NCBI GenBank assembly: GCA_002077065.1 | Contig: NAJO01000065.1 | Span: forward strand, 98,725 to 162,724 | Direction of reading: 5' to 3' | Source: Cryoendolithus antarcticus | Taxonomy: Eukaryota > Ascomycota > Dothideomycetes > Cladosporiales > Cladosporiaceae | Length of the DNA stretch: 64,000 nucleotides | In this document: piece by piece, positions 51,068 to 61,100 of the stretch | Position numbering within the stretch: the stretch's first letter is position 1 | How the letters are laid out: each line of letters opens with the position of its first letter | Notes under the pieces: generated by a model | What the model saw: only the letters and a program-made list of their open reading frames with translations | Told to the model about the DNA's origin: nothing | Databases searched by the model: none | Translations under genes and position numbers: made by a program

Positions 51068-52102
51068 TCACCCCGCGGTCAAAACCCACAACAGAAAGAA
51101 TATCATCAGCACGCCAAACATCTTAGCCACCAGCCACCGATTCCCCTGCACCCGCCCCCAATACTTCATTAGCTCCCTCTGCGCGCCATCAACGTTATCC
51201 ACCACATCATCCGTATTCGCATCGATCCTCTGAATCTGCTCCGCCTGTTCGGACACCATTGTGGCCAGTTGCCCGAAGATGCCGCCGAGTTCGTTTATTG
51301 TCCGTTCGATGGCTTCGATGGCTTCGCCGCGTTGGGAGATGTAGGAGTTGGATTGCGCGCCTTCTTCCATTATTTGCAACTGCTGCTGTGATTGTGGCGA
51401 GCTATTGTACAAGGGTGAAGATGACGAGGGGTCTAGCGAGAGGATATCCTGTTGTTGTGAGGGGTTGGGCGTTCGACTTCGGGAGCCGGGGGTGTTGTAG
51501 AGGGGGCTGTCTGTGCGTGCCGTGTCAAGATGAGATGCTGGCGTCTGAGCTTGCGAGACGGACGAGACGAAGTTGTCCTGTCGACTGCGGCTGGCTTGGA
51601 TATTCTTCGTCCGTACTTCTAACACGTCCTTGAAGTGCACACCCACATCTGCTAGCTTGCCCTGTAGCAGCACGACAACATTTTTGTTGTGCTCTCCTTC
51701 CTGATCTGCCTTCCCGCGCGGCTTCTCGCTCGAGGACTGCTTCTGTAGGACCTGCAAGCTGCCGATCTGCTGATTCAAGCCTGCCAGATCTTGCTTGATC
51801 ACGTACGTCAACTCGGCGATCTCCACCGGTCGGTCGTCGAAGAGTGTCTTCCGCTTTGCCAGTTCTCCCAATCTCTGCAGCTTCCCCATGGTCGCGCTGA
51901 TGCCTCGTCCAATCCCTGCGGCATTGCGCGCGAACTCGGAGCGCTGCTTTCGTGTGGGCGGTGTCGCGCTGCCATTCTGCTGTGGTGGGAGTAAGGGCTG
52001 GGATTGGCCGGTCTTTCGTTGTCGGGCGAGTGTCTTCTGGGCTTGTGTGAGGATGGAGCGGAATTCGGGGGTGCGGTCTTGGATGGCGGAGGTGTGAGAC
52101 AT
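51068..52102 (-). CDS. SED5: Syntaxin Sed5 (t-SNARE of the Golgi)
   Basis: A single-exon protein of 344 residues from the ATG at 52102 (context TCACCATGTC); an ATG four codons upstream is less well placed. It begins MSHTSAIQDRTPEFRSIL, the Sed5/syntaxin-5 N-terminal signature: the D-R-T-x-E-F peptide binds Sly1. A three-helix Habc region follows (GRGISATMGKLQRLGELAKR, AELTYVIKQDLAGLNQQIG), then a Ser-rich linker. The SNARE motif (SYISQRGEAIEAIERTINEL and GGIFGQLATMVSEQAEQIQR) has its central Gln in place, and a C-terminal membrane anchor (MFGVLMIFFLLWVLTAG) closes the protein. It mediates ER-to-Golgi and intra-Golgi vesicle fusion. Confidence 0.95.
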   Translation of the reverse strand: MSHTSAIQDRTPEFRSILTQAQKTLARQRKTGQSQPLLPPQQNGSATPPTRKQRSEFARNAAGIGRGISATMGKLQRLGELAKRKTLFDDRPVEIAELTYVIKQDLAGLNQQIGSLQVLQKQSSSEKPRGKADQEGEHNKNVVVLLQGKLADVGVHFKDVLEVRTKNIQASRSRQDNFVSSVSQAQTPASHLDTARTDSPLYNTPGSRSRTPNPSQQQDILSLDPSSSSPLYNSSPQSQQQLQIMEEGAQSNSYISQRGEAIEAIERTINELGGIFGQLATMVSEQAEQIQRIDANTDDVVDNVDGAQRELMKYWGRVQGNRWLVAKMFGVLMIFFLLWVLTAG

Positions 52103-53025
52103 GGTGACCAGCATGTCCTGAAATGGAGCGGTGTCAAGGATGTGCGCTCTGATCCCACTGCCGGTGTCACTAGCCGTCGCTGTCGCACAAGTGTTACTGT
52201 TGCGACACCCACTGTTCCACTGCCCGTGAACGTGGACTCGAGGGGGTGTGTTCGTTGGGCCTTCCTCGCCGCAGAGGTCCCTTCCGACCTTCCCGGATCG
52301 CTATGCGCTGCGCTGAATATGGTCGCTGAGCGCTGTAGTTCGTCTAGCTGGGAGTGCTTGTAATGTCTGACTGGTGGTGATTTGGGAAACATAACATCAG
52401 CATCGGCTTGCCATCTCTGGCCATGTGGCGTTCGGCAGACGGCAAGAGACAAAGCCGACCGGGGGACATGTGCGCGCGTTGGAGTTGAGGCCGAGTCACG
52501 ACAAGATCATCATACAGAGGACTACTTCCATATCTGCCCTTGACGTGTATATATGGAGCTGAGACGTCGGCCTGGTAGCTTGTTGCATTGCACAAGATTG
52601 ACTATTCTCCAACATTGACGAAGAATTGAATGATACCGGGGGTCCATCTCAATTGAGACAGACAGTGAATGGGGGGTGGTGGCTTGACCAGAAGCTTGGA
52701 CTCGGAGACGGCATTCATCACCAGAAAGTAGGCAGACTGGGCCAAACCGACATCTCCGTTGTCTTGTACTGTAGCATCACAGAACCCTCCTCACTGAACT
52801 CGCCACACTTCCTGAGCATTCACCCACGCTGTTGAGCCAGAACGTCCTTCATTCCGCGACATCACCCTGACTCGCCCCCCGAGTACGCGTCCGCGAGGCT
52901 GAGCTGCATTCACTGGCACTGCACGAGCGCTACAGTGAAGGCAGCGCACGACGATGGCATCTTGAACACTGCATAGCGTCTCGCATACTTTGGCATGACC
53001 GCAACATAATATTAATACCACAGCG
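52103..53025. other. Divergent intergenic region, 923 bp
   Basis: Between the starts of SED5 (minus) and the 1602-residue protein gene (plus). Open frames on both strands have no recognisable features. No RNA gene supported. Confidence 0.5.
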
Positions 53026-56000
53026 ATGGCACGACCTAATCCCAATGGCAATGGGCAGCCGCCAATGTCATTCAAGACAGTCCCGGGACGGAATCCAACG
53101 CAGAAATGGAACCAAGCTCCGTCGTACAACTACGATGGCGATGACTGGGGAGGCTTTGACCCATACGATGAGTATGCGCGTGAGGACGATCATCCTGCCC
53201 CTCCAGCACGTGGACCGCAACCGCCATATGCTCAGCCAGCGCGGCGACAAAACAGCTTTGATCGAGGTATAGACAACGAGCGGCGGCAATTTAGCTCAGG
53301 CTATGGTCCGCCCGAGGCTGCGAGACGAGGCAGTCCAGCTGCAAGCGCGAGCGATCGCGTAAGTCAGGACAGTGGGAGGACAGGGAGTGACTTCGCTGCG
53401 AAGAGTGCACGGGTCTTCAGCAACCCAGCGCAGGTGCCTGCGCCACTTAACATGCGAGGCAGTCCGGCGCCGTCTGCTGGCCCACCCCGACTGAACAGTT
53501 TCGGCTCTGACACCGCGGCTCCCGAGACTCTGTCAACCTCTGCCAAGTCAGAGAAGCCGCTACCCTTCATACGCCCCGCGGATATATACAAACGCATGGC
53601 CGAGCAAAGAGAGCGGGCACGACAATCACAAGATGGTGGACGACCGAGCATGGACTCAGTGCAACGCGAAGCTACGTCTCCGCCTCAGATGTCAGCAGCG
53701 CTGGCGAGCGATCGCAGTGGCAATGGTTCGCCTAGCAGTGGCATGAGGCGTCCCAGTCTTGATCCAGTGAATGAGACGACAAAGGCAACGCCATCAACAG
53801 CAGTGCCTTCTCCACTCCCTGTCACAGAACGACCACGGAGTAGCGAACGAGCCTACTCAGGCTTCAAGGTCGACAATCCAATACTGGCGCGAGCTCTCGG
53901 TGCAGAGGTTGCGCAGTCTGCTGGCAGTAGAAACAGCGTTGAAAGGGCGGGTGGACTGGACCCGCAGGACAATCAGCCAAGGCTACCACCTGTTAGCAGG
54001 ATTTCCGGGTTCGGCAACTTTGGCTCGTTCTTGCAGAGCGATACGGCGCCTGCCACGTCCGCAGTGCCAGCCTTCACTCAGTCTGCAGCTCCGGCGAGTC
54101 CAAGTGTAGATCCAGCTGCTGAGATACTGGCTGAAAGACATCAGGAAGTGCCCGTGCGTTTGCTGGGGAGAGGAGCACAGGAGCACGCAGGTGGTGTGCC
54201 TGCTACAGAACACAACACAACCAATACCACAGATGCGTCACGATCAGCTGCATCGCACGACCCAGCGGCTGAGATCTTAGCAGAGAGACATCAGGACGTT
54301 CCTGCGCACTCTCTGGGCAGAGGGACACACGAACATGCAGGCGGTATCCTTGCTCCAGCAGACACTACCAGCCGCACAAGGGATGGCCCTCGAGTCGCTC
54401 CTTCGCAGGATTCGGCAGCCGATATCTTGGCCGAGAGGCATCAGGAAGTCCCCGCGCAATCGCTGGGCAGATTTACACAAGAACATGCGGGCGGAGTGCT
54501 TCCTCCAACAGTTGCGAATGCATCGGCAGGCCCTACAAATGACTCTCAATCTGCACCATCTTACGATCCGGCAGCCGAGATATTGGCAGAGAGACAACGG
54601 CACACGCCTGCAGAGCATCTCGGGCGAGCTGCACACGAGCATCCATCTGGTCTTGCGCATCAGCCGTCCGCAGGCTACAGATCCATGGTGAACAGAGCGT
54701 TTGACAGTGAAGCTGACACCACCGGACTCACGCCCATGGCATCTCGCGACACTCTGCAGACTGACAGCGCGGGTGGGGTGGGCAGAAGCAACACGATCTC
54801 GACCGGCTCGATCAGTCCGATCATGTCTCACATGCCGTCTGCGGGTATAGCGCAGATGAAGCAGCGAGACAATGTTGTGTCGCCAATCGCGGAAGAGAGC
54901 AGACCGGAATCGCGCATTGCATCCGACGCCACGATGAGAGCTAGCTCTCACAGCCGTGACATCGCACGGAAGCCGTCGCCCAGTCTTGCAAATGCTGCGG
55001 ATCCGAACTTTGAGCCCGGCTATAGGCGCAGAATCAATGCCCCATCGCCCGGCAACTCGCCCGCACGCACGCCTGCGCTCGAAGATGCCAACACCCGTCG
55101 CATCAGTGGTCCGCAGATTGCGGAACGACATGCTGCTGAACCTCCGGATGTCCCCCCAGAAGCGCCGGAGCTGCCAGTGGTGATACTAGCACCTGCTGAG
55201 ACACCTGCCAGTGAGGCACTACCCGGACTCGACACCCACCGCGACCTGCCTATCAAAAATCGTGATCGCAGTGGAACCGACTACAGCATGCGCGAGGCTG
55301 ATCTGGCACAGCAAGTGAGTAATGCACCAGACAAAGTAGCGAGTCCAGTGGTCGCCGAAGCAGCGGCGTTCAATCAAGATCAGTACTTGCGAACACATCC
55401 GGCACCTGCTTCGCCTGGGCCAACTTCGCCGTCTGCAATAGGCACTGGCTTCAGCAAGCTCGGATATGGTCTTCCTCGAGCCACGACCCCTGGTAGCGGG
55501 CGGAATAGCCCCGTGCCTGGCAATAACGGTGGCAGCTATCCTCGTGTGAAGGCGATCGTGGATCAGTACCATCAAATTGATGATGCTTCGCGTCGGAATA
55601 GCACAGCTAGCGTCAGCTCTAGCAAGTCATCATGGAGTAACTTCAGAGGCAGTACTGAGGACTTGCCAGGCTTGAAGAGGAAGACGACAGAGGGCTCCAT
55701 GCTGTCTGGTGATCGCACGGAGTCGCCCGTTGACGCACGGGATGAAACGCTCTCGAATGTCAGCGCAGCATCGCCTACGAGACCTTTCATGGGTGATGCT
55801 AACAGGCTGGAGAGTTTCAGACCTCAGCTTCCAGGACAGTGGGTAAGCTATGCCCCGACGCCGGTGAGCGAAGACATGCCTGCACCGCCGCCTGTAGCGC
55901 CTGTGCATGATGCGACTTCTCAAATGAACAAGCCTCATCACGATCAACTGTCCGAGTCGCCACCAACGCCTCGAGTAGAGCAGTCGCGCGAACCCGAGAC

Positions 56001-57834
56001 GGTCGACTTCACACCGAATCCCAAGAAGAGTCAATTGCGGTCCAGCGACACGCCCACGATCACAGATGGGAAGAGTCCAACTGCTACACTAGCATCTCTC
56101 AAGAATGCTGGTGATGCACTTGGAGCAGCGTTCATGTCGAGTGTAGGGTACGGCTCTCATGAGACACGTGACTTCGCTGCACCAAAGGCTCCGGCTGCTC
56201 CTGTCGACGTTCCTGAGATGCGACCGCATCGTGAGACTGGAGACGTCTTCCGGCCTAACGCACCAGAGCTGAACCGTGGATATAGCGAAGCACCGTCCTT
56301 CGCCTCGGACATCACGAACATTACTGCTGTGAGCCGGTCCAGTTCGCGACCGCCTACACCACCTGCGAAGGACACACCTGGACCTTCACTTGCACCCGCA
56401 GCCGCACCTGGTGGTGACAGACCGATCAGCAGCTACTTCTCGGGCGCTGAACCTGCTGCGCCGGCACCACTGAAGTTTGGTCGGCAGGGCCAGAATGCAG
56501 CCAATGACTCGAGCAACGACAGACCAAAGTTCATGCCGAGTCTGAGCACTGATACGAGCGCAAGCGACCTCGAGAGTGATCGTCTTCGCAAGGATATTGT
56601 CCGAAGTCTCGGTGCGGAGAAGGTGGAGAAGATGAAGCGAGAGAGCATAATGGAGGATGTGGAGAGGACTGAAGATGCGCTTGCTGCTCCTGCAAACGCT
56701 AGAGCGATCGAGACTGGGCAGAGCCTGCAGCCTGTGAATGAGAGTGCTGCTGGTGATGCTCGATCTGCGCTGCCATCGCAAAGCACGCAAGCGAAGCCAG
56801 GGTTCCTTGACCAGCGCTTCTCGTGGGAGAACAGACCTGCTGGAGCACTGTATGCGCCCATGGCTGTTGTGGGTGAGCTCGAAGGCGACGAGGGCCGTGC
56901 GAGCTATGAGCGACCGCGAAGTGCTCAGGGCTTACATGTCATCAATACTGCTGTTGGTGCTGAGTCGGAGCCGAGTACTGCTGACACGCCTAAGCCGCTA
57001 CTTGGTGCAATGGAGGGACCCATACAGGCACCGGCGCTCATAGTGAATGATGCAAGCCCAGCACTCGATGGCGACGAGGGTCCTTCTTACGGCAGCCACA
57101 GTGACGGACAGTCAGCCGAACGAGACTTGGTAAGCCCGATAACTAAGAGCCAGGAGAATCTCGGCATGCACAACAGGCACTCCGGCGACGGTAATCTTGC
57201 CGATATGGCGCCTTCACCGATCTCCGAGCCAGATCACGACCGCTTCGCATCTATGGACACTCGTGCCGGTCCAATGGACACCGCTGCGTCCACCGGCTCA
57301 CCTCCAACCCACTCCTTACCATCCTCGCCCTCCAGCAAAGCAGCCACTAAGCAATCTGGTCAGCGTATCCCACCCTTCCGCGAGATCCTAGCCATCAAGT
57401 CCACGCCCGACAGGATTCAAGCCTACTCCTCTACTCGCGAGACCTTCGCCAACATGAACACCGGCCTCAACGACTGGGTCTCAGCCATGATGGCGCAGCA
57501 CCCTGAGCACGCCGATGTTGCCACGCGTCCTCCACTCAATCCTTCTGCTACCATCGGACGCGGACGCGGACACAAACCTACGGCTAGTATTGCCAACTTC
57601 ACCAAGCAATTCACTGGTGGTGCTGAAGGACCTGGACCCTCCGAGCGGAAGGCATCGAATCCTGCTGGCTATGCTGCTATGCGACCCAAGACTGGCGGTG
57701 GCGAGGGTTCCGGAGTTGATGTGAAGGAGTTGCAGATGAAGGGAAAGGACATGATGAAGAGTGCTGGAGCAGGGGCGAAGGGTTTGTTTGCGAAGGGGAA
57801 GAGTCGTTTTGGGAGGGGCGAAAAGGTAGAGTGA
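53026..57834 (+). CDS. Very large disordered protein with conserved ends and four tandem repeats
   Basis: A single-exon protein of 1602 residues. I recall similar hypothetical proteins in filamentous fungi, but no function. The N-terminus has an aromatic/acidic segment SYNYDGDDWGGFDPYDEYA. About residues 362-543 hold four tandem copies of a unit around DPAAEILAERHQEVP and SLGRGTHEHAGG. The long middle is Ser/Pro/Ala-rich with scattered short acidic blocks. Near the C-terminus lies a probable folded helix region (PPFREILAIKSTPDRIQAYS, then FANMNTGLNDWVSAMMAQHP), and the very end is basic and Gly/Lys-rich (GAGAKGLFAKGKSRFGRG). There is no signal peptide or membrane segment. It could be a scaffold or cortical protein, but that is a guess. 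It is followed on the same strand by another giant low-complexity protein. Confidence 0.85.
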   Translation: MARPNPNGNGQPPMSFKTVPGRNPTQKWNQAPSYNYDGDDWGGFDPYDEYAREDDHPAPPARGPQPPYAQPARRQNSFDRGIDNERRQFSSGYGPPEAARRGSPAASASDRVSQDSGRTGSDFAAKSARVFSNPAQVPAPLNMRGSPAPSAGPPRLNSFGSDTAAPETLSTSAKSEKPLPFIRPADIYKRMAEQRERARQSQDGGRPSMDSVQREATSPPQMSAALASDRSGNGSPSSGMRRPSLDPVNETTKATPSTAVPSPLPVTERPRSSERAYSGFKVDNPILARALGAEVAQSAGSRNSVERAGGLDPQDNQPRLPPVSRISGFGNFGSFLQSDTAPATSAVPAFTQSAAPASPSVDPAAEILAERHQEVPVRLLGRGAQEHAGGVPATEHNTTNTTDASRSAASHDPAAEILAERHQDVPAHSLGRGTHEHAGGILAPADTTSRTRDGPRVAPSQDSAADILAERHQEVPAQSLGRFTQEHAGGVLPPTVANASAGPTNDSQSAPSYDPAAEILAERQRHTPAEHLGRAAHEHPSGLAHQPSAGYRSMVNRAFDSEADTTGLTPMASRDTLQTDSAGGVGRSNTISTGSISPIMSHMPSAGIAQMKQRDNVVSPIAEESRPESRIASDATMRASSHSRDIARKPSPSLANAADPNFEPGYRRRINAPSPGNSPARTPALEDANTRRISGPQIAERHAAEPPDVPPEAPELPVVILAPAETPASEALPGLDTHRDLPIKNRDRSGTDYSMREADLAQQVSNAPDKVASPVVAEAAAFNQDQYLRTHPAPASPGPTSPSAIGTGFSKLGYGLPRATTPGSGRNSPVPGNNGGSYPRVKAIVDQYHQIDDASRRNSTASVSSSKSSWSNFRGSTEDLPGLKRKTTEGSMLSGDRTESPVDARDETLSNVSAASPTRPFMGDANRLESFRPQLPGQWVSYAPTPVSEDMPAPPPVAPVHDATSQMNKPHHDQLSESPPTPRVEQSREPETVDFTPNPKKSQLRSSDTPTITDGKSPTATLASLKNAGDALGAAFMSSVGYGSHETRDFAAPKAPAAPVDVPEMRPHRETGDVFRPNAPELNRGYSEAPSFASDITNITAVSRSSSRPPTPPAKDTPGPSLAPAAAPGGDRPISSYFSGAEPAAPAPLKFGRQGQNAANDSSNDRPKFMPSLSTDTSASDLESDRLRKDIVRSLGAEKVEKMKRESIMEDVERTEDALAAPANARAIETGQSLQPVNESAAGDARSALPSQSTQAKPGFLDQRFSWENRPAGALYAPMAVVGELEGDEGRASYERPRSAQGLHVINTAVGAESEPSTADTPKPLLGAMEGPIQAPALIVNDASPALDGDEGPSYGSHSDGQSAERDLVSPITKSQENLGMHNRHSGDGNLADMAPSPISEPDHDRFASMDTRAGPMDTAASTGSPPTHSLPSSPSSKAATKQSGQRIPPFREILAIKSTPDRIQAYSSTRETFANMNTGLNDWVSAMMAQHPEHADVATRPPLNPSATIGRGRGHKPTASIANFTKQFTGGAEGPGPSERKASNPAGYAAMRPKTGGGEGSGVDVKELQMKGKDMMKSAGAGAKGLFAKGKSRFGRGEKVE
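54109..54655 (+). repeat. Four in-frame tandem repeats of about 52 residues
   Basis: Units begin DPAAEILAERHQEVP, DPAAEILAERHQDVP, DSAADILAERHQEVP and DPAAEILAERQRHTP. Each is followed by a LGR...EH..G block and a variable spacer of about 25-30 residues. The last unit is the most diverged. Such repeats commonly vary in number between strains. Confidence 0.9.
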
Positions 57835-58138
57835 TCCTAATTTTCTTGCTTACTTGCTACACTGCACGAGATCACGATGGGGCGGGGCGATGGAGAGCAG
57901 CAAATGAGGCTGATGAGTATACTGGCAAAGCTTTTGTGTTGGTATACCCGAGCTACTCCTTCGCAGGCGACGATTTCTCCTATTCTCACCTCACCGTATG
58001 TCAGATACACAAGCTCATAGTAAGTCTCCGTAGGTTTCGTCTCCCTCCTCTTCGTTCAGCAGCGCCCCCTCTTTACTCAAGCGGCTTAGCAGCAGTCAGT
58101 CTAGGAACGTCGAAGTGATCAGGTCGCCTGCCGATGCA
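57835..58138. other. Intergenic, 304 bp
   Basis: Separates two giant low-complexity genes on the same strand. Sites resembling a short intron (GTAAGT near 58020) might belong to an upstream non-coding exon of the second gene. Otherwise nothing is seen. Confidence 0.45.
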
Positions 58139-61100
58139 ATGCCCGTGCCGGAGATGCCTACTCCGATGTTGGATGTGAGGAATGATTATGAGAAGAAAGA
58201 GCCGGGGAACAGGGCGAGTTCTGGAGTTAGCGTGTGGGATGGTACAAGAGGCATCAACGCTACGCAGGGTACGGTTGAGCCTCAGGACAAGATCGTCGGG
58301 GAACATGATATTGATGCATCAGCGAACGGCGGTGAGGTGCTGCCTATACCGGCCACCCAGTTGCAACACGAGTCGCTCGAGGAATCTTCACCCACACCTC
58401 CGGCGGCCATTGTTGAAGACAGCACGGTCCTGCAGCGGCCGTCGAGACCAGAACAGTCTACCAGCGCGACTTCTCGTGGCGCTGCGTTTTCGACCACAGA
58501 GCCCGTAGAAGCACTTGTGCAAGCCCAGCAGCCAACAATGCACTCTCGTGTGCCACCCAGCATAAGTGCTGAAGCAGGTCGTGCCGATTTACTCGCGTTG
58601 GATAGCACTGCACCAGCCGCAGCAAGCGCGGACGACGACATACACGGCACAGATCTTACACACACCAACGAGCCTGTGCGCGAAAGCGCTAGATCGCCGC
58701 CGCTCACTCTATACAACAGGAAATCAGAGCATGACTTCGCACAGGAAACGCATCCAGTCGCCGTTGCAGCGTCAGCTTCGCCCACAACTCCTTCGCCGTC
58801 ATCACCCACTGCAGAACAGCCAAGACGATCGATCCTCGAGCGCCTCCGCGCAGCTTCGCGATCAGCCTCCCGCTCAGCGACATGGAGTCGTCCTGGTAGC
58901 CTCGTTATCGACACCAGCACGCCCACGCAGAGCAGCAGCCGCAACCCCTCCCGACCAAACAGCACCGTGCTCGGCAAGAAGCCGGACCTGATCCCCTCGG
59001 CTGATGACTCCATCCCCACGGTTCCGAACGAGCTCAGACGACGCAGCGAGGAGAGATCGCGATCGCGATCGCGCGAGCAATCTAGATCTAGAAGGGCAAG
59101 TATGAGAGGTAGTGAAGTCTGGGCACAGAGCCGTGAGCAGTTGCCTGCTATGCCTACTACGCCGAGCAATCGACGCAGGGAGGCTTGGGAGGACGATGAA
59201 GGGATTAGTGGTGCGATGCCGGGGGTGCCGGAGAGGGGTGAGAGGTTGGGCATACTGCCCAGTCCTACTACGCTCAATGAGTCGCCCGAGAAGGTGAGAC
59301 GGGGAAGTGGGATGGGCGCTGCGCATCGTGATCTGCAGGGCATGGGCGCCCTCGACGGCGAGAGCATGCTGCATACCAACAAGATGCAAGCGATTCCCCC
59401 GAAATCGCTGGAAGCGCCGATGCAACAAATCATGCAACCCAGCGCCTCGCCTGTCGGACAAGAAGCATTCGACGCAGGCAAGGTAGCTCACTCTCCAGAT
59501 GCGATCGCCGCACCCGCGATCCGCCCAACGCAAGAGCGAGCATTCAGCGCACGGGACTTCCTCCCAAGTCAGCAGCGCAACAGACAGAGTCGGCCTGCTA
59601 GTCCAAGTGGCAGTCCCATGAGGGAGGCACCGAGCCACGCGCCTGTGGCCGAGGACGAGCTCTACGATGTCACACCCACTGTGCATGAGCCAGCGACTCA
59701 TGTGCCTGCTGAAGCGGATGAGCTTTACGATGTCACTCCCACGGGTTCACGTGGCCTCGTCGGCGATCGAGATCGCTTTTTCAGTGCCGAGGATCTGCGC
59801 GGCGACAGAACGCAGCAAGCCTTCATCGGTCCACACCAAGTAGCTGACCCTCTCCAAAATCAGCAGATGGCAGCGTCCGAGCAGGATCTGGAAGAGCAGG
59901 CTACGGACCTGGTGTCCCCACTGCCTGGCTACGCAGCGCCTAGAACGTTTGCAGGGGCTGCGGACAACTACAGTCTAGTGTCTGCGCAAAGCGAACACTA
60001 CCACGATGCCTATGAAGAGAGGGTAGGCAGGGCAGCCTCGCATCGCTCATCAGTCTCCAGTATCACGCAGCCGAGTCTTCTTGCTGCACCGCAGGCTCTT
60101 GGCAGGTCTCAGGAGAATGCTTCGACTTCGACGCTGCACGCAGGTCCCGAGATTGCTACGCCAACACCGATAACGCACAACGAGCCGATTCTGGGAGCAG
60201 CCTCTGTACCCCCCTACGAGGCACTTGAAAGGGCGCATTCTCCGGACGTACAGCCTGTTGCTGCATTGAATTTGCCGCGCCAGCGACTGATACCAGACTC
60301 ACAACAAGGCCAGCTGGACGATCGACCGATGTCGTTCCTGCCACTCGGCACAGACGATACTGGGGCGCCTTTGCAAGAGACGTTGACTCGAGGTGAAGCT
60401 GATGGCGCGTCGACGCCAGTGCAGCGACTCAGCCCAGAGGGGAGAAACGTAACTGCAGGCATTATACCGACGGAACCACCGCGCAGTGTTGAACACTTTG
60501 CGCAGTCTCCACCGCCCCAGACTCTTGGCCCGAGAGATGGTACCACTATGAATTCAGACACATCGCCACAGCAGCTTTATCGAGACGGCGAAGACTTTAC
60601 ACAGCTCCTGCCGGCTCAACCCTTCGGTCCAAGAGAACACATGACCACGACAGCACCGATGCAGCCTTCGGTGTACCGCCCGTCCGTCTCACGAACGCCT
60701 TCTGGCTACGATCGATTGCGTATGCCACAAGCAAGGCAGGATGCTCCTACCGTTCCAACGAGAGACGACTCACCTCCCAAGAGGCTATCGTACCACCGTG
60801 GCCCACCTGACAGCACAATCGCGGGCATACCACCTCCTAGTCAGCTTCATGAGAACTATGATGGCTTGATTGACCCACAGGTAGACAACATGGCCGCTGA
60901 GTTGGCACGTAATGAGCGCCCTCAACAGCAAGAGAAGCGCCGAAGCGGCATCTGGAACTCCGTGCGGCGCAACACAAGTGACTATAGTAGGGAAAGCTCA
61001 CTTATCGCTCTGTCTCCGGAGCCGACTCGATCGAAGACAGTGAGCAAGCAGCGTGCCTCGAGCACTCCGCTGGAGTCGAGTGAGCCAAAGAAGAAGCGCT

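Noticed and set aside
59050..59095. GATCGC-rich tract looking like a short repeat or protein-binding array
   Set aside because: It is explained by the Arg-Ser repeat coding region of the large protein.
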